A DNA stretch of 25,891 nt, from positions 1-25,891 of the forward strand of contig JAGGSF010000008.1 of assembly GCA_021159235.1 (NCBI GenBank), given 5' to 3'. The notes under the pieces were generated by a model that was not told the origin of the DNA, made no database searches, and saw nothing but the letters and a program-made list of their open reading frames with translations. The position numbers and the translations under genes are program-made. Source of the DNA: Deltaproteobacteria bacterium. Lineage in GTDB: Bacteria; Campylobacterota_A; Desulfurellia; JAGGSF01. How positions within the stretch are numbered: the stretch's first letter is position 1; every line of letters begins with the position of its first letter. Below, one piece after another: positions 16,409 to 22,265 of the stretch.

Positions 16409-17050
16409 ATGAAGATCACTATCATTTATGATAATGAAGCTTATAAGCAGGATTTGCGGGCAGATTGGGGGTTTTCTTCTTTAATAGAAGTAGAAAATAC
16501 ACCGAAGATCTTATTTGATACGGGAGCCAATGGAGGAATTTTGCTTTCCAATATGAGAAAACTGGATATTGATCCCAGCTCCATTGAAGAGGTTTTTATC
16601 TCTCATGCTCACTGGGATCACATTGGAGGATTGTCAGATTTTCTAAGGGCAAACAACGATGTTAAGGTTTATATTCCAAAAACTTGTCCTAAACCTTCTG
16701 GGGCGAAAGAGGTGATTGTCGTAAAAAATGCCTTAAAGATTCATGATAATGTCTTTTCCACTGGCGAGCTGGATGGCATAGAACAATCCTTGTGCATTAA
16801 AACGAACAAGGGAATAGTTTTGATTGTGGGATGCTCTCATCCCGAAATGAAGCATATTTTAAAAGCAGCATCAGAATTTGGAGAGGTTTATGCCATTATC
16901 GGTGGTTTGCACGGATTTAGAGAATTTGAGCTGTTTAAGGAGCTAAAGTTGATCTGCCCCTCTCATTGCACACAGTATAAACAAGAGATATTCTCTCTTT
17001 ATCCTGATAAATGCATTAAAGGAGGAGCAGGGAGAACAATAGAGGTATGA
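16409..17050 (+). CDS. Metallo-beta-lactamase-fold hydrolase, COG1237-like
   Basis: A 213-residue MBL-fold protein. The metal-binding signature is SHAHWDHIGG (His66, His68, Asp70, His71), with further likely ligands in VGCSHPEM (His144) and IGGLHGF (His168). The opening ITIIYDNEAYKQDLRADWGFSSLIE and the late GCSH and GGLH motifs resemble the COG1237 group. Some archaeal members of that group are linked to dihydropterin or methanopterin-type precursor synthesis; most have unknown substrates. It is shorter than many relatives. A strong AAGGGGG site precedes the ATG, and the stop overlaps the next ATG (ATGA). The MBL fold is sure; the reaction is not. Confidence 0.82.
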   Translation: MKITIIYDNEAYKQDLRADWGFSSLIEVENTPKILFDTGANGGILLSNMRKLDIDPSSIEEVFISHAHWDHIGGLSDFLRANNDVKVYIPKTCPKPSGAKEVIVVKNALKIHDNVFSTGELDGIEQSLCIKTNKGIVLIVGCSHPEMKHILKAASEFGEVYAIIGGLHGFREFELFKELKLICPSHCTQYKQEIFSLYPDKCIKGGAGRTIEV

Positions 17051-17562
17051 GAACAATATTCTTAGATGTTGACGGTGTTATTAGAAACATTGTAAAAGCA
17101 ATAATACAGAAGATGAGGGAAGAAGGTATACCTGTAAGGCCTGTTACCGACTGGAATACCCTGTTTAAAAATGGTATTACATTTGCAGATATTTTTTATT
17201 CCTTTCCCTACCTTTTAGTTATTGCACCTCCTTATCAAAGGGCACATTTTTTTACCTGGAACTTATCACATTTGGGTGAGATTGTCTTCCTTTCCATGCA
17301 AAATGATTATGGCAGAGAGGCAACAGTGCGTTGGTTAAACAACAAGGGGTTTTTAGCCTATGGAATAGATGTGCAATTTGTTAGTGAAGCAAGAGAAAAG
17401 CTGTGGTATTTAGAAAGATACAAAGACAGCATCCTTATAGATGATCATCCTGATTTAGAGGGTGAAAAAAATGTATTGACCATTGGAAGGACCTGGAACA
17501 AATCTCGAATGGGATATAAAATGATACTGAAGCAGATAGAGGCGTTTAATAAAAGTGTTTAA
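17047..17562 (+). CDS. HAD-like protein, 5'(3')-deoxyribonucleotidase-like
   Basis: A 171-residue protein with HAD motif I IFLDVDGVIRN (Asp7, Asp9) and a late acidic motif SILIDDHPDLEG, the arrangement of the NT5C-type nucleotidase group. Between them are EIVFLSMQN, which may supply the motif II Ser, and REATVRWLNNKGF, which resembles that family's K/R-x-W-L-x3-G segment. A phosphatase on a nucleotide or another small phosphorylated compound is likely. It is last in the four-gene cassette and overlaps the MBL gene by 4 bases. The following 62 bases hold no clear terminator, only a seven-T run without a stem. Confidence 0.7.
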   Translation: MRTIFLDVDGVIRNIVKAIIQKMREEGIPVRPVTDWNTLFKNGITFADIFYSFPYLLVIAPPYQRAHFFTWNLSHLGEIVFLSMQNDYGREATVRWLNNKGFLAYGIDVQFVSEAREKLWYLERYKDSILIDDHPDLEGEKNVLTIGRTWNKSRMGYKMILKQIEAFNKSV

Positions 17563-17624
17563 GTTTTTTTAAGGGAGATATGGCAGTTGTGTAACTTTAA
17601 GCCAGTGGTTAAAAGGAGAAAAAA

Positions 17625-18155
17625 ATGAGTGGTTTTTGGGAGCGTATTGTCCGTGCTGCCAAGCTTGACGTGGGTCTATATAGAGAGGTTGAAGCAGATA
17701 AAGGTGCTCTGGGTCAAGCTATGGTGGTTGTTGTTCTTTCAAGCATAGCAGCAGGCATAGGAAATGCAGGAAAGGGAGGAATGGGCTGGATTTTAATCGG
17801 AGCAGTTACTGCACTTGTTGGGTGGTACATTTGGGCTTATATTGCTTATTTTATTGGCACTAAGCTTCTTCCTGAACCGCAGACCAAAGCGAATCATGGA
17901 GAATTATTAAGAACTATTGGTTTTTCAAGTTCTCCAGGGTTGATTAGAATACTGGGCGTTGTTCCAATATTGAGGAAAATTGTTTTTTTGATTGCAGGGA
18001 TTTGGATGTTGGTGGCAATGATTATTGCAGTTAGGGAAGCTCTGGATTATCAAAGCACATTGCGAGCGGTAGGGGTTTGTGCTATAGGCTGGATTATTCA
18101 AGTGGCAGTTCTTATGCTTATTTTTGCTTTAACGGGTTTTCCGAAGCCATCGTAG
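17625..18155 (+). CDS. Yip1-type integral membrane protein
   Basis: A 176-residue membrane protein. A short cytosolic N-terminus (FWERIVRAAKLDVGLYREVEAD) is followed by about four or five hydrophobic helices at roughly residues 31-47, 53-77, 110-137 and 145-170. The layout, the LYREVEAD start and the LLRTIGFSSSPGLIRIL loop between helices match the bacterial Yip1 domain family, whose function is poorly known. An AAAGGAG site precedes the ATG. The spacer before it (17563-17624) shows no good promoter. It stands 50 bases ahead of the next gene and may be co-transcribed with it. Confidence 0.8.
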   Translation: MSGFWERIVRAAKLDVGLYREVEADKGALGQAMVVVVLSSIAAGIGNAGKGGMGWILIGAVTALVGWYIWAYIAYFIGTKLLPEPQTKANHGELLRTIGFSSSPGLIRILGVVPILRKIVFLIAGIWMLVAMIIAVREALDYQSTLRAVGVCAIGWIIQVAVLMLIFALTGFPKPS

Positions 18156-18205
18156 TCAAAATAAAGAGAATGATTATCCTAAGAGTGGAGTTTTGAGGGA
18201 AGAAA

Positions 18206-18631
18206 GTGAATAAGAACAACATGGAGGCAAGATTTAAAACCTATTTTATTGGTATAAAAGAGGGGAAAATAATTTCTTCTCGGGAAACAAGGAAGCAGAT
18301 AGATGAAGTTAAGAAGTTAAAATGTCAGCTGAGACATCCAATAACAGGAGAGAGATTGGGTTGGGATAGTTTTGACGATCCCGATGATGAGAAGTCATTA
18401 TTTCAGGCTATTTTAAGGGACAGGAAATTAAGAGTAGATCAGGGTCTGTTGATGATGAAAAAAGCACCTTTCTGTGTTATTACCGCAGTGGATGATATAG
18501 CTATAAGATTGGAATTTTATGGAGGGTACAGAAAGACTCAGCTCATTGCCGATATCAGAAATAGACGATTGCAGGGCTTGAGATTACCCTGCTTTACTGA
18601 TAGAAACCCTGAGATGGGGGGAGAAAATTGA
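18206..18631 (+). CDS. Protein of unknown function coupled to a PolB-like exonuclease
   Basis: A 141-residue soluble protein I do not recognise. It has no signal peptide, membrane helix or Cys cluster. Notable stretches are YFIGIKEGKIISSRETRKQID near the N-terminus, an acidic WDSFDDPDDEKS loop in the middle, and a basic C-terminal part (GGYRKTQLIADIRNRRLQGLRLP). The alternation of basic and acidic patches could suit nucleic-acid or protein binding, but this is guesswork. The GTG start has GAGGGA ahead; an internal ATG at 18221 has no ribosome site. Its TGA overlaps the TTG start of the exonuclease gene, so the two are probably made together. Confidence 0.68.
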   Translation: MNKNNMEARFKTYFIGIKEGKIISSRETRKQIDEVKKLKCQLRHPITGERLGWDSFDDPDDEKSLFQAILRDRKLRVDQGLLMMKKAPFCVITAVDDIAIRLEFYGGYRKTQLIADIRNRRLQGLRLPCFTDRNPEMGGEN

Positions 18632-19425
18632 TTATTCCAAAGAACCTGCTGGTTTTTGATATAGAAACCATAAGAGACAGGGATCTGCTGGCAAGTGTCA
18701 AGGGAAGGGAGAGGGATACATTTGAAGACATTATGGAGAGAGAGCGCAAAAGGTTAGGGAAAGAATCTATAGATGATGTTTTTGTTGCCATCCCGTATCA
18801 CAGGGTAGTTTGTATCTCTTGTTTGGAGAAAACCGGAGATAAAAGGACTTTAAAATCGTGGTATGGTCCGGAAGGTAAGGTGCTGGAGACTTTTTGGACA
18901 TCGGTAGGTGTGATTCTGGAGGAGGCAGAGGATGCTCCTTATATAATAACATTCAATGGTAAAAGATTTGATATTCCTGTTATAACTATAAGAACTTTAA
19001 GATACCTGGATAGTTTCTTGAGTTGTAGAGAAGATGTGCAGAAGTACATTAATATTGGTCTAAATACATATTTTTCCATAGAAGACAGATGGGAAAGCAA
19101 ACGGCCAAATTATACCAGCAAATATTCCAGGTTTAATATAGACTTAACAGAATATTTCGGTTTCGGAGCATCGCTGGAAGCTTTATGCAAGATCTGTGGA
19201 ATACCTGTTAAATCAGAGGGTAGGGGTTCTGAAGTTGAAAGGTATTACCTGAGTGGCGAGTATGAAAGAATTGCACGGTATTGCGCAGAAGATGTGAGGG
19301 CTACTTATGCTCTTTATCTCCGTGTGCTGTTGATGCGCCATCCTAAGGGTGCCTATGAAGAAATAAGGAAAGAATTGAAAAACCTGGAATTGATCAGAAC
19401 AGAAATTAAAAAGTTGACACACTAA
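18628..19425 (+). CDS. Predicted 3'-5' exonuclease, PolB-like (DNA_pol_B_exo2 family)
   Basis: A 265-residue RNase H-fold nuclease with no polymerase domain. The DEDDy residues are all visible: Asp11 and Glu13 (LVFDIET), Asp115 (FNGKRFDIP), and Tyr218 with Asp222 (ARYCAEDVRATYALY). It matches the stand-alone family related to the proofreading domain of family-B DNA polymerases. It probably acts on DNA or RNA 3' ends; a repair role is plausible but unproven. The start is TTG with a strong GGGGGGAG site, overlapping the previous gene by 4 bases. Its last codons contain the -35 box of the tRNA promoter. Confidence 0.87.
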   Translation: MIIPKNLLVFDIETIRDRDLLASVKGRERDTFEDIMERERKRLGKESIDDVFVAIPYHRVVCISCLEKTGDKRTLKSWYGPEGKVLETFWTSVGVILEEAEDAPYIITFNGKRFDIPVITIRTLRYLDSFLSCREDVQKYINIGLNTYFSIEDRWESKRPNYTSKYSRFNIDLTEYFGFGASLEALCKICGIPVKSEGRGSEVERYYLSGEYERIARYCAEDVRATYALYLRVLLMRHPKGAYEEIRKELKNLELIRTEIKKLTH

Positions 19426-19441
19426 AAGATGTTGTTATATT
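19414..19441 (+). promoter_or_regulatory. Strong promoter for tRNA-Ser / tRNA-Arg / SRP RNA / dnaX / ebfC
   Basis: A perfect TTGACA (19414-19419) followed after 16 bases by TATATT (19436-19441, five of six). Transcription should start near 19448, about ten bases before the tRNA-Ser acceptor. The -35 box overlaps the end of the exonuclease coding region. It is the best consensus promoter in the window, as expected for stable RNA genes. Confidence 0.68.
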
Positions 19442-19456
19442 TAGGATTACCTTTGA

Positions 19457-19550
19457 GGAGAGATGTCCGAGAGGCCGAAGGAGCACGACTGGAAATCGTG
19501 TATAGGGTTTAAAAGCCCTATCGCGGGTTCGAATCCCGCTCTCTCCGCCA
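19457..19550 (+). tRNA. tRNA-Ser (anticodon GGA)
   Basis: Acceptor GGAGAGA pairs perfectly with TCTCTCC. The anticodon stem CACGA/TCGTG encloses a seven-base loop CTGGAAA with anticodon GGA (19491-19493). A long variable arm with an ATAGGG/CCCTAT stem marks a class II tRNA. The T arm has GCGGG/CCCGC around TTCGAAT. Discriminator G and an encoded CCA (19548-19550) complete it. It reads UCC and UCU. Confidence 0.97.
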
Positions 19551-19553
19551 TAT

Positions 19554-19627
19554 GCGCCCATAGCTCAGATGGATAGAGCGGTAGATTGCGGATCTACAGG
19601 TCAGGAGTTCGAGTCTCCTTGGGCGCA
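19554..19627 (+). tRNA. tRNA-Arg (anticodon GCG)
   Basis: Acceptor GCGCCCA pairs with TGGGCGC. The D arm is GCTC/GAGC. The anticodon stem GTAGA/TCTAC encloses TTGCGGA with anticodon GCG at 19588-19590. The variable loop is five bases, and the T arm AGGAG/CTCCT encloses TTCGAGT. Discriminator A is followed by CCT, so CCA is not encoded. It should read CGC and CGU directly, without the A34-to-inosine editing used by the usual bacterial tRNA-Arg(ACG). Only three bases separate it from the SRP RNA helix. Confidence 0.95.
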
Positions 19628-19630
19628 CCT

Positions 19631-19748
19631 GATACTTGTCCGTTGGGCTCTACGCGTTGCACACTTTCTGAACCCCGTCAGGTCCGGGAGGAAGCAGCGG
19701 TAGGAAATGATGTGCAAGTGCTGTAGATCAACCCAACGGACAAGTATC
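19631..19748 (+). ncRNA. ffs: Signal recognition particle RNA, small bacterial (4.5S) type
   Basis: The ends form a perfect 17-bp helix: GATACTTGTCCGTTGGG (19631-19647) with CCCAACGGACAAGTATC (19732-19748). The apical domain carries the universal Ffh-binding internal loops (GTCAGGTCC, then GGAAGCAGC) capped by a GGGA tetraloop (19686-19689), a GNRA variant of the more familiar GGAA. At about 118 bases it lacks an Alu domain. It assembles with Ffh to target nascent membrane and exported proteins. There is no T-run after the helix, so its ends probably come from RNase processing of a longer transcript. The adjacent dnaX gene is a common bacterial arrangement. Confidence 0.96.
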
Positions 19749-19761
19749 GTGAGGAAACAAG

Positions 19762-20922
19762 ATGTGTATTGTTTTAGCCAGAAAGTATAGACCTAAAAAT
19801 CTGAGCGAGATTGTAGGTCAACCTGTTGTGGTGCGTATATTGGAAAATGCTATCCGCATGAACAGGATTCCGCATGTTTTTCTTCTTTCTGGCCCAATGG
19901 GAGTGGGGAAAACCTCCACTGCCCGTGTAATAGCCAAATCATTGAATTGTGAGAAAGGACCCACTGTACATCCCTGTGAGACATGTAAGAGTTGTAAGGA
20001 AATTAATGAGGGGAAAAGTGTAGATGTAATAGAGATAGATGGTGCATCCAACAGGAAGGTAGAGGAAGCGAGAAAGATCATAGAGAGCATGAAGTATCCT
20101 CCTCTTTTCTCTCCTTATAAGATATATATTGTGGATGAAGTGCATATGCTTACCCTGGAGGCATTCAATGCACTACTTAAAACAATTGAGGAACCACCAC
20201 AGTATGTGAAGTTTATCTTTGCTACCACCAACATGCAAAAGATACCTCCTACCGTTCTCTCCCGATGCATGACCTTGGACTTTAAAAAGATTCCAGAACC
20301 CGTAATAAAGAACCATATATTGAAAATCTGTGAAAAAGAAGGAATAACAATACAGGAAGAGGCAGCGATGCTTATTTCCAGCTTGTGTGAGGGTTCTTTA
20401 AGAAATGCGGAGATGCTTCTGGATAGGACAATATCCTATTGTGAGGGAAATATTTCTCTGAAAGATGTGGAGAATAGCCTTTATGTTTTGAAAGAAGAGG
20501 ATGTGCAGGCGTTTTTAGATGCAACAATAAATGGAAATATAGAAGAGGTAGAAAGATGGTTAGAGAAAATAGAAACAAATAGTGTGGATATATTTTATTT
20601 CTTCAATATGCTTTTACGCAGGATTGAAATCTACATAAAGGAGAAAACATATCCTGTGGAACAGATGATAGGTGTGATGGATGTATTTTATAAAGCATTT
20701 ATGGATATGAGAAATGGCATTGAAGGTGAAGTTGTATTAAGAACAGCTGCTTACAAAGCTTGTGCAGTAAAGAATCTGGTGAAAATAGAAGACTTCTTGG
20801 AAGAAACTAAGACAAAATCGGAAAAAATTGAGAGGAAAGGGATGCAATCAAAAATGGAAAGCTTTCCAGTAGTAAATTATATATTGGAAGAATTTAATGG
20901 AAAGATTGTAGGGAGGTTGTGA
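19762..20922 (+). CDS. dnaX: DNA polymerase III subunit gamma/tau, short form
   Basis: A 386-residue clamp-loader ATPase. It opens LARKYRPKNLSEIVGQ and has Walker A GPMGVGKT (44-51). A zinc module uses Cys63, Cys72, Cys75 and Cys78, followed by Walker B IYIVDEVHML (Asp125, Glu126), KTIEEPP and the sensor/arginine-finger ATTNMQKIPPTVLSRC. The region after about residue 240 is the collar domain. The protein then ends soon after a short charged linker, with a VVNYILEEFNGKIV tail like the extreme C-terminus of full-length DnaX. It is thus much shorter than typical tau (over 550 residues). The GAGGA ribosome site lies just past the SRP RNA helix. It shares a TGATG overlap with ebfC. Confidence 0.95.
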   Translation: MCIVLARKYRPKNLSEIVGQPVVVRILENAIRMNRIPHVFLLSGPMGVGKTSTARVIAKSLNCEKGPTVHPCETCKSCKEINEGKSVDVIEIDGASNRKVEEARKIIESMKYPPLFSPYKIYIVDEVHMLTLEAFNALLKTIEEPPQYVKFIFATTNMQKIPPTVLSRCMTLDFKKIPEPVIKNHILKICEKEGITIQEEAAMLISSLCEGSLRNAEMLLDRTISYCEGNISLKDVENSLYVLKEEDVQAFLDATINGNIEEVERWLEKIETNSVDIFYFFNMLLRRIEIYIKEKTYPVEQMIGVMDVFYKAFMDMRNGIEGEVVLRTAAYKACAVKNLVKIEDFLEETKTKSEKIERKGMQSKMESFPVVNYILEEFNGKIVGRL

Positions 20923-21260
20923 TGCCTAAGGGACCGGGTGGTTTAGACCTGAATATGCTTATGGCTCAGGCGAAAAAATTGCAAAAGGAATTAAAAAAAG
21001 TTCAAGAAGAAGCGGCAAAGGAAACAGTGGATGTAACCGTGGGAGGAGGAATGGTTTCTGTGAAGGCAAGCGGAGAAGGCAAGATTACAGAAATCAAAAT
21101 ATCCAAGGAGATAGTAAATCCTGAAGATATAGAAATGTTACAGGATTTGATACTTTCCGGGGTGAACGAAGCATTGAGAAAAGCTAAGGAAATGGTGCAG
21201 GAAAAGATGAGCGGTGTAGCGGGAGGCATGGGTTTGGGTGGCCTTTCTAATTTAATCTAA
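20922..21260 (+). CDS. ebfC: Nucleoid-associated protein YbaB/EbfC
   Basis: A 112-residue small dimeric DNA-binding protein. It has the family layout: a Met/Gly-rich start, helix LMAQAKKLQKELKKVQEEA, strands TVDVTVGGGMVSVKASGEGKITEIKIS, then helix LQDLILSGVNEALRKAKEM and a Gly-rich tail. The ATG at 20922 overlaps the dnaX stop by one base, with GGGAGG ahead; the GTG one codon upstream is less likely. The dnaX-ebfC order is common, but the usual recR third gene is absent here. Confidence 0.96.
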   Translation: MPKGPGGLDLNMLMAQAKKLQKELKKVQEEAAKETVDVTVGGGMVSVKASGEGKITEIKISKEIVNPEDIEMLQDLILSGVNEALRKAKEMVQEKMSGVAGGMGLGGLSNLI

Positions 21261-21273
21261 AGTTAATTTATAG

Positions 21274-21301
21274 TTGCTTTTATTTAATTATATATTATAA
21301 T
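21274..21301 (+). promoter_or_regulatory. Promoter for the por operon
   Basis: A perfect TATAAT (21296-21301) preceded at 16 bases by TTGCTT (21274-21279, three of six). It lies 42 bases before the porG ATG, in an 82-base spacer after ebfC. The AT-rich -35 to -10 spacer resembles a strong promoter, though AT richness also raises the chance of a false match. Confidence 0.5.
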
Positions 21302-21321
21302 TAAGCAAAAATTTGCTAATT
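21299..21321 (+). repeat. Imperfect palindrome overlapping the por promoter start region
   Basis: AGCAAA (21304-21309) and TTTGCT (21312-21317) form a six-base inverted repeat with a two-base centre. AATT on the left and AATT on the right extend it if one A (21303) is bulged. It begins at the -10 box and ends six bases before the AGGAGGTG ribosome site, a typical place for a repressor operator. The two-base loop makes an RNA hairpin less likely than a DNA operator. Confidence 0.35.
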
Positions 21322-21342
21322 CTGGCAGGAGGTGTTTTTATT

Positions 21343-21918
21343 ATGTTGAAGAAATTAGATGTGAGATGGCATGCCAGGGCAGGCCAGGGAGCGGTTACTG
21401 CTGCTCATAACCTGGCCGAGATTATAGCTCAGGAAAAAGGAGCCTATGCAAGGGCATTTGCTGTTTATGGGGCGGAGAAAAGAGGAGCACCGGTAGTGGC
21501 ATTTACCAGGCTTTCAGATCGTCCAATAAGAGATCATTCGGAGTATATGGAGCCAGATGTGGTACTTCTCCTCGACCCTACACTGGTTGGATTGGTGAAC
21601 ATAGTGGAGGGAACAAAAGAGGGAGCAACGGTTATCATAAACACACCTTTAAAGAAAGAGGATATGATTAAACGGTTAAATTTAGAAGGGTTTAAGGTTT
21701 ATACACTGGATGCCAACAGGATGAGCAGGGAGGAGATTGGTAGGGCCATTCCTAATGTTCCCATGCTGGGTGCATTCTTTCGTGTGATGAACTTAAGAGA
21801 CAAGGAGGAACTGGCTAAGGAAATGAAAGAATTGTTAGAAAGCACAGGAAAGTTTAGTGATGAGTTGATTCAAGGGAACATCAATGCACTCAAGAAAGGA
21901 TTTGAGGGGGTTCAATAA
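21343..21918 (+). CDS. porG: Pyruvate:ferredoxin oxidoreductase, gamma subunit
   Basis: A 191-residue subunit of the four-subunit 2-oxoacid:ferredoxin oxidoreductase family. It begins KKLDVRWHARAGQGAVTAAHNLAEI, the typical gamma-domain start. AVYGAEKRGAPVVAFTRLSDRPI and EPDVVLLLDPTLV also fit, followed by GRAIPNVPMLGAFFRV. The ATG at 21343 has an ideal AGGAGGTG site; an in-frame upstream ATG would run through that site and is rejected. First gene of porGDAB. The complex decarboxylates pyruvate (or reforms it) with CoA and ferredoxin in the cytoplasm of anaerobes. Pyruvate rather than another oxoacid is inferred from overall similarity. Confidence 0.92.
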   Translation: MLKKLDVRWHARAGQGAVTAAHNLAEIIAQEKGAYARAFAVYGAEKRGAPVVAFTRLSDRPIRDHSEYMEPDVVLLLDPTLVGLVNIVEGTKEGATVIINTPLKKEDMIKRLNLEGFKVYTLDANRMSREEIGRAIPNVPMLGAFFRVMNLRDKEELAKEMKELLESTGKFSDELIQGNINALKKGFEGVQ

Positions 21919-22265
21919 TGAAGATAGGAGAAAAAGTACAATGGAATGAATTACTGACGGGTGGAGTGATAGAGGATCCAGGAAACAGTATAGATTACAA
22001 AACGGGCTCATGGAGAATAGAAAGGCCTATATGGAATAAAGAGGCGTGCATAAATTGTATGTTCTGCTGGGTTTACTGTCCCGATTCATCTATCAAGGTA
22101 GACAAAGATGGGAATATGGCTGGCATAAATTATGATTTTTGTAAAGGATGTGGAATATGCGTTAAAGAATGTCCTAAGCCTGGTGCGCTGGCTATGGTTT
22201 TAGAAGCGGATATAGAGAAAAAGGGTATGGATGTGGTGTTTAAAGAAACATTTGGAGGAAAATAA
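21918..22265 (+). CDS. porD: Pyruvate:ferredoxin oxidoreductase, delta (2[4Fe-4S] ferredoxin) subunit
   Basis: A 115-residue electron-transfer subunit. Two [4Fe-4S] motifs are clear: CINCMFCWVYCP (Cys44, 47, 50, 54) and CKGCGICVKECP (Cys75, 78, 81, 85). The N-terminal extension with GSWRIERPIWNKEA is typical of the delta subunit rather than of free ferredoxin. It overlaps the gamma gene by one base (TAATG) and the alpha gene likewise, so the subunits are made in coupled fashion. Confidence 0.95.
   Translation: MKIGEKVQWNELLTGGVIEDPGNSIDYKTGSWRIERPIWNKEACINCMFCWVYCPDSSIKVDKDGNMAGINYDFCKGCGICVKECPKPGALAMVLEADIEKKGMDVVFKETFGGK

Noticed and set aside
17580-17594. Tiny reading frame ATG GCA GTT GTG TAA after AAGGGAG, as a leader peptide for the Yip1-type gene
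   Set aside because: Four codons only, with the ribosome site too close to the ATG and no attenuator hairpin; most likely chance.
17562-17624. Riboswitch or structured leader before the Yip1-type gene (GGC-AGTT-GTGT-AACT-GCC pattern)
   Set aside because: The stem is four pairs plus a weak three-pair closure and matches no riboswitch class I know.
18163-18181. AATGATTATC as part of a Fur box upstream of the 18206 gene
   Set aside because: Only one half of the 19-base consensus is matched, with no iron-related genes nearby.
21313-21342. Upstream in-frame ATG giving a longer porG with an N-terminal LILAGGVFI extension
   Set aside because: The extension would be encoded across the AGGAGGTG ribosome site, and the family starts with the sequence after 21343.
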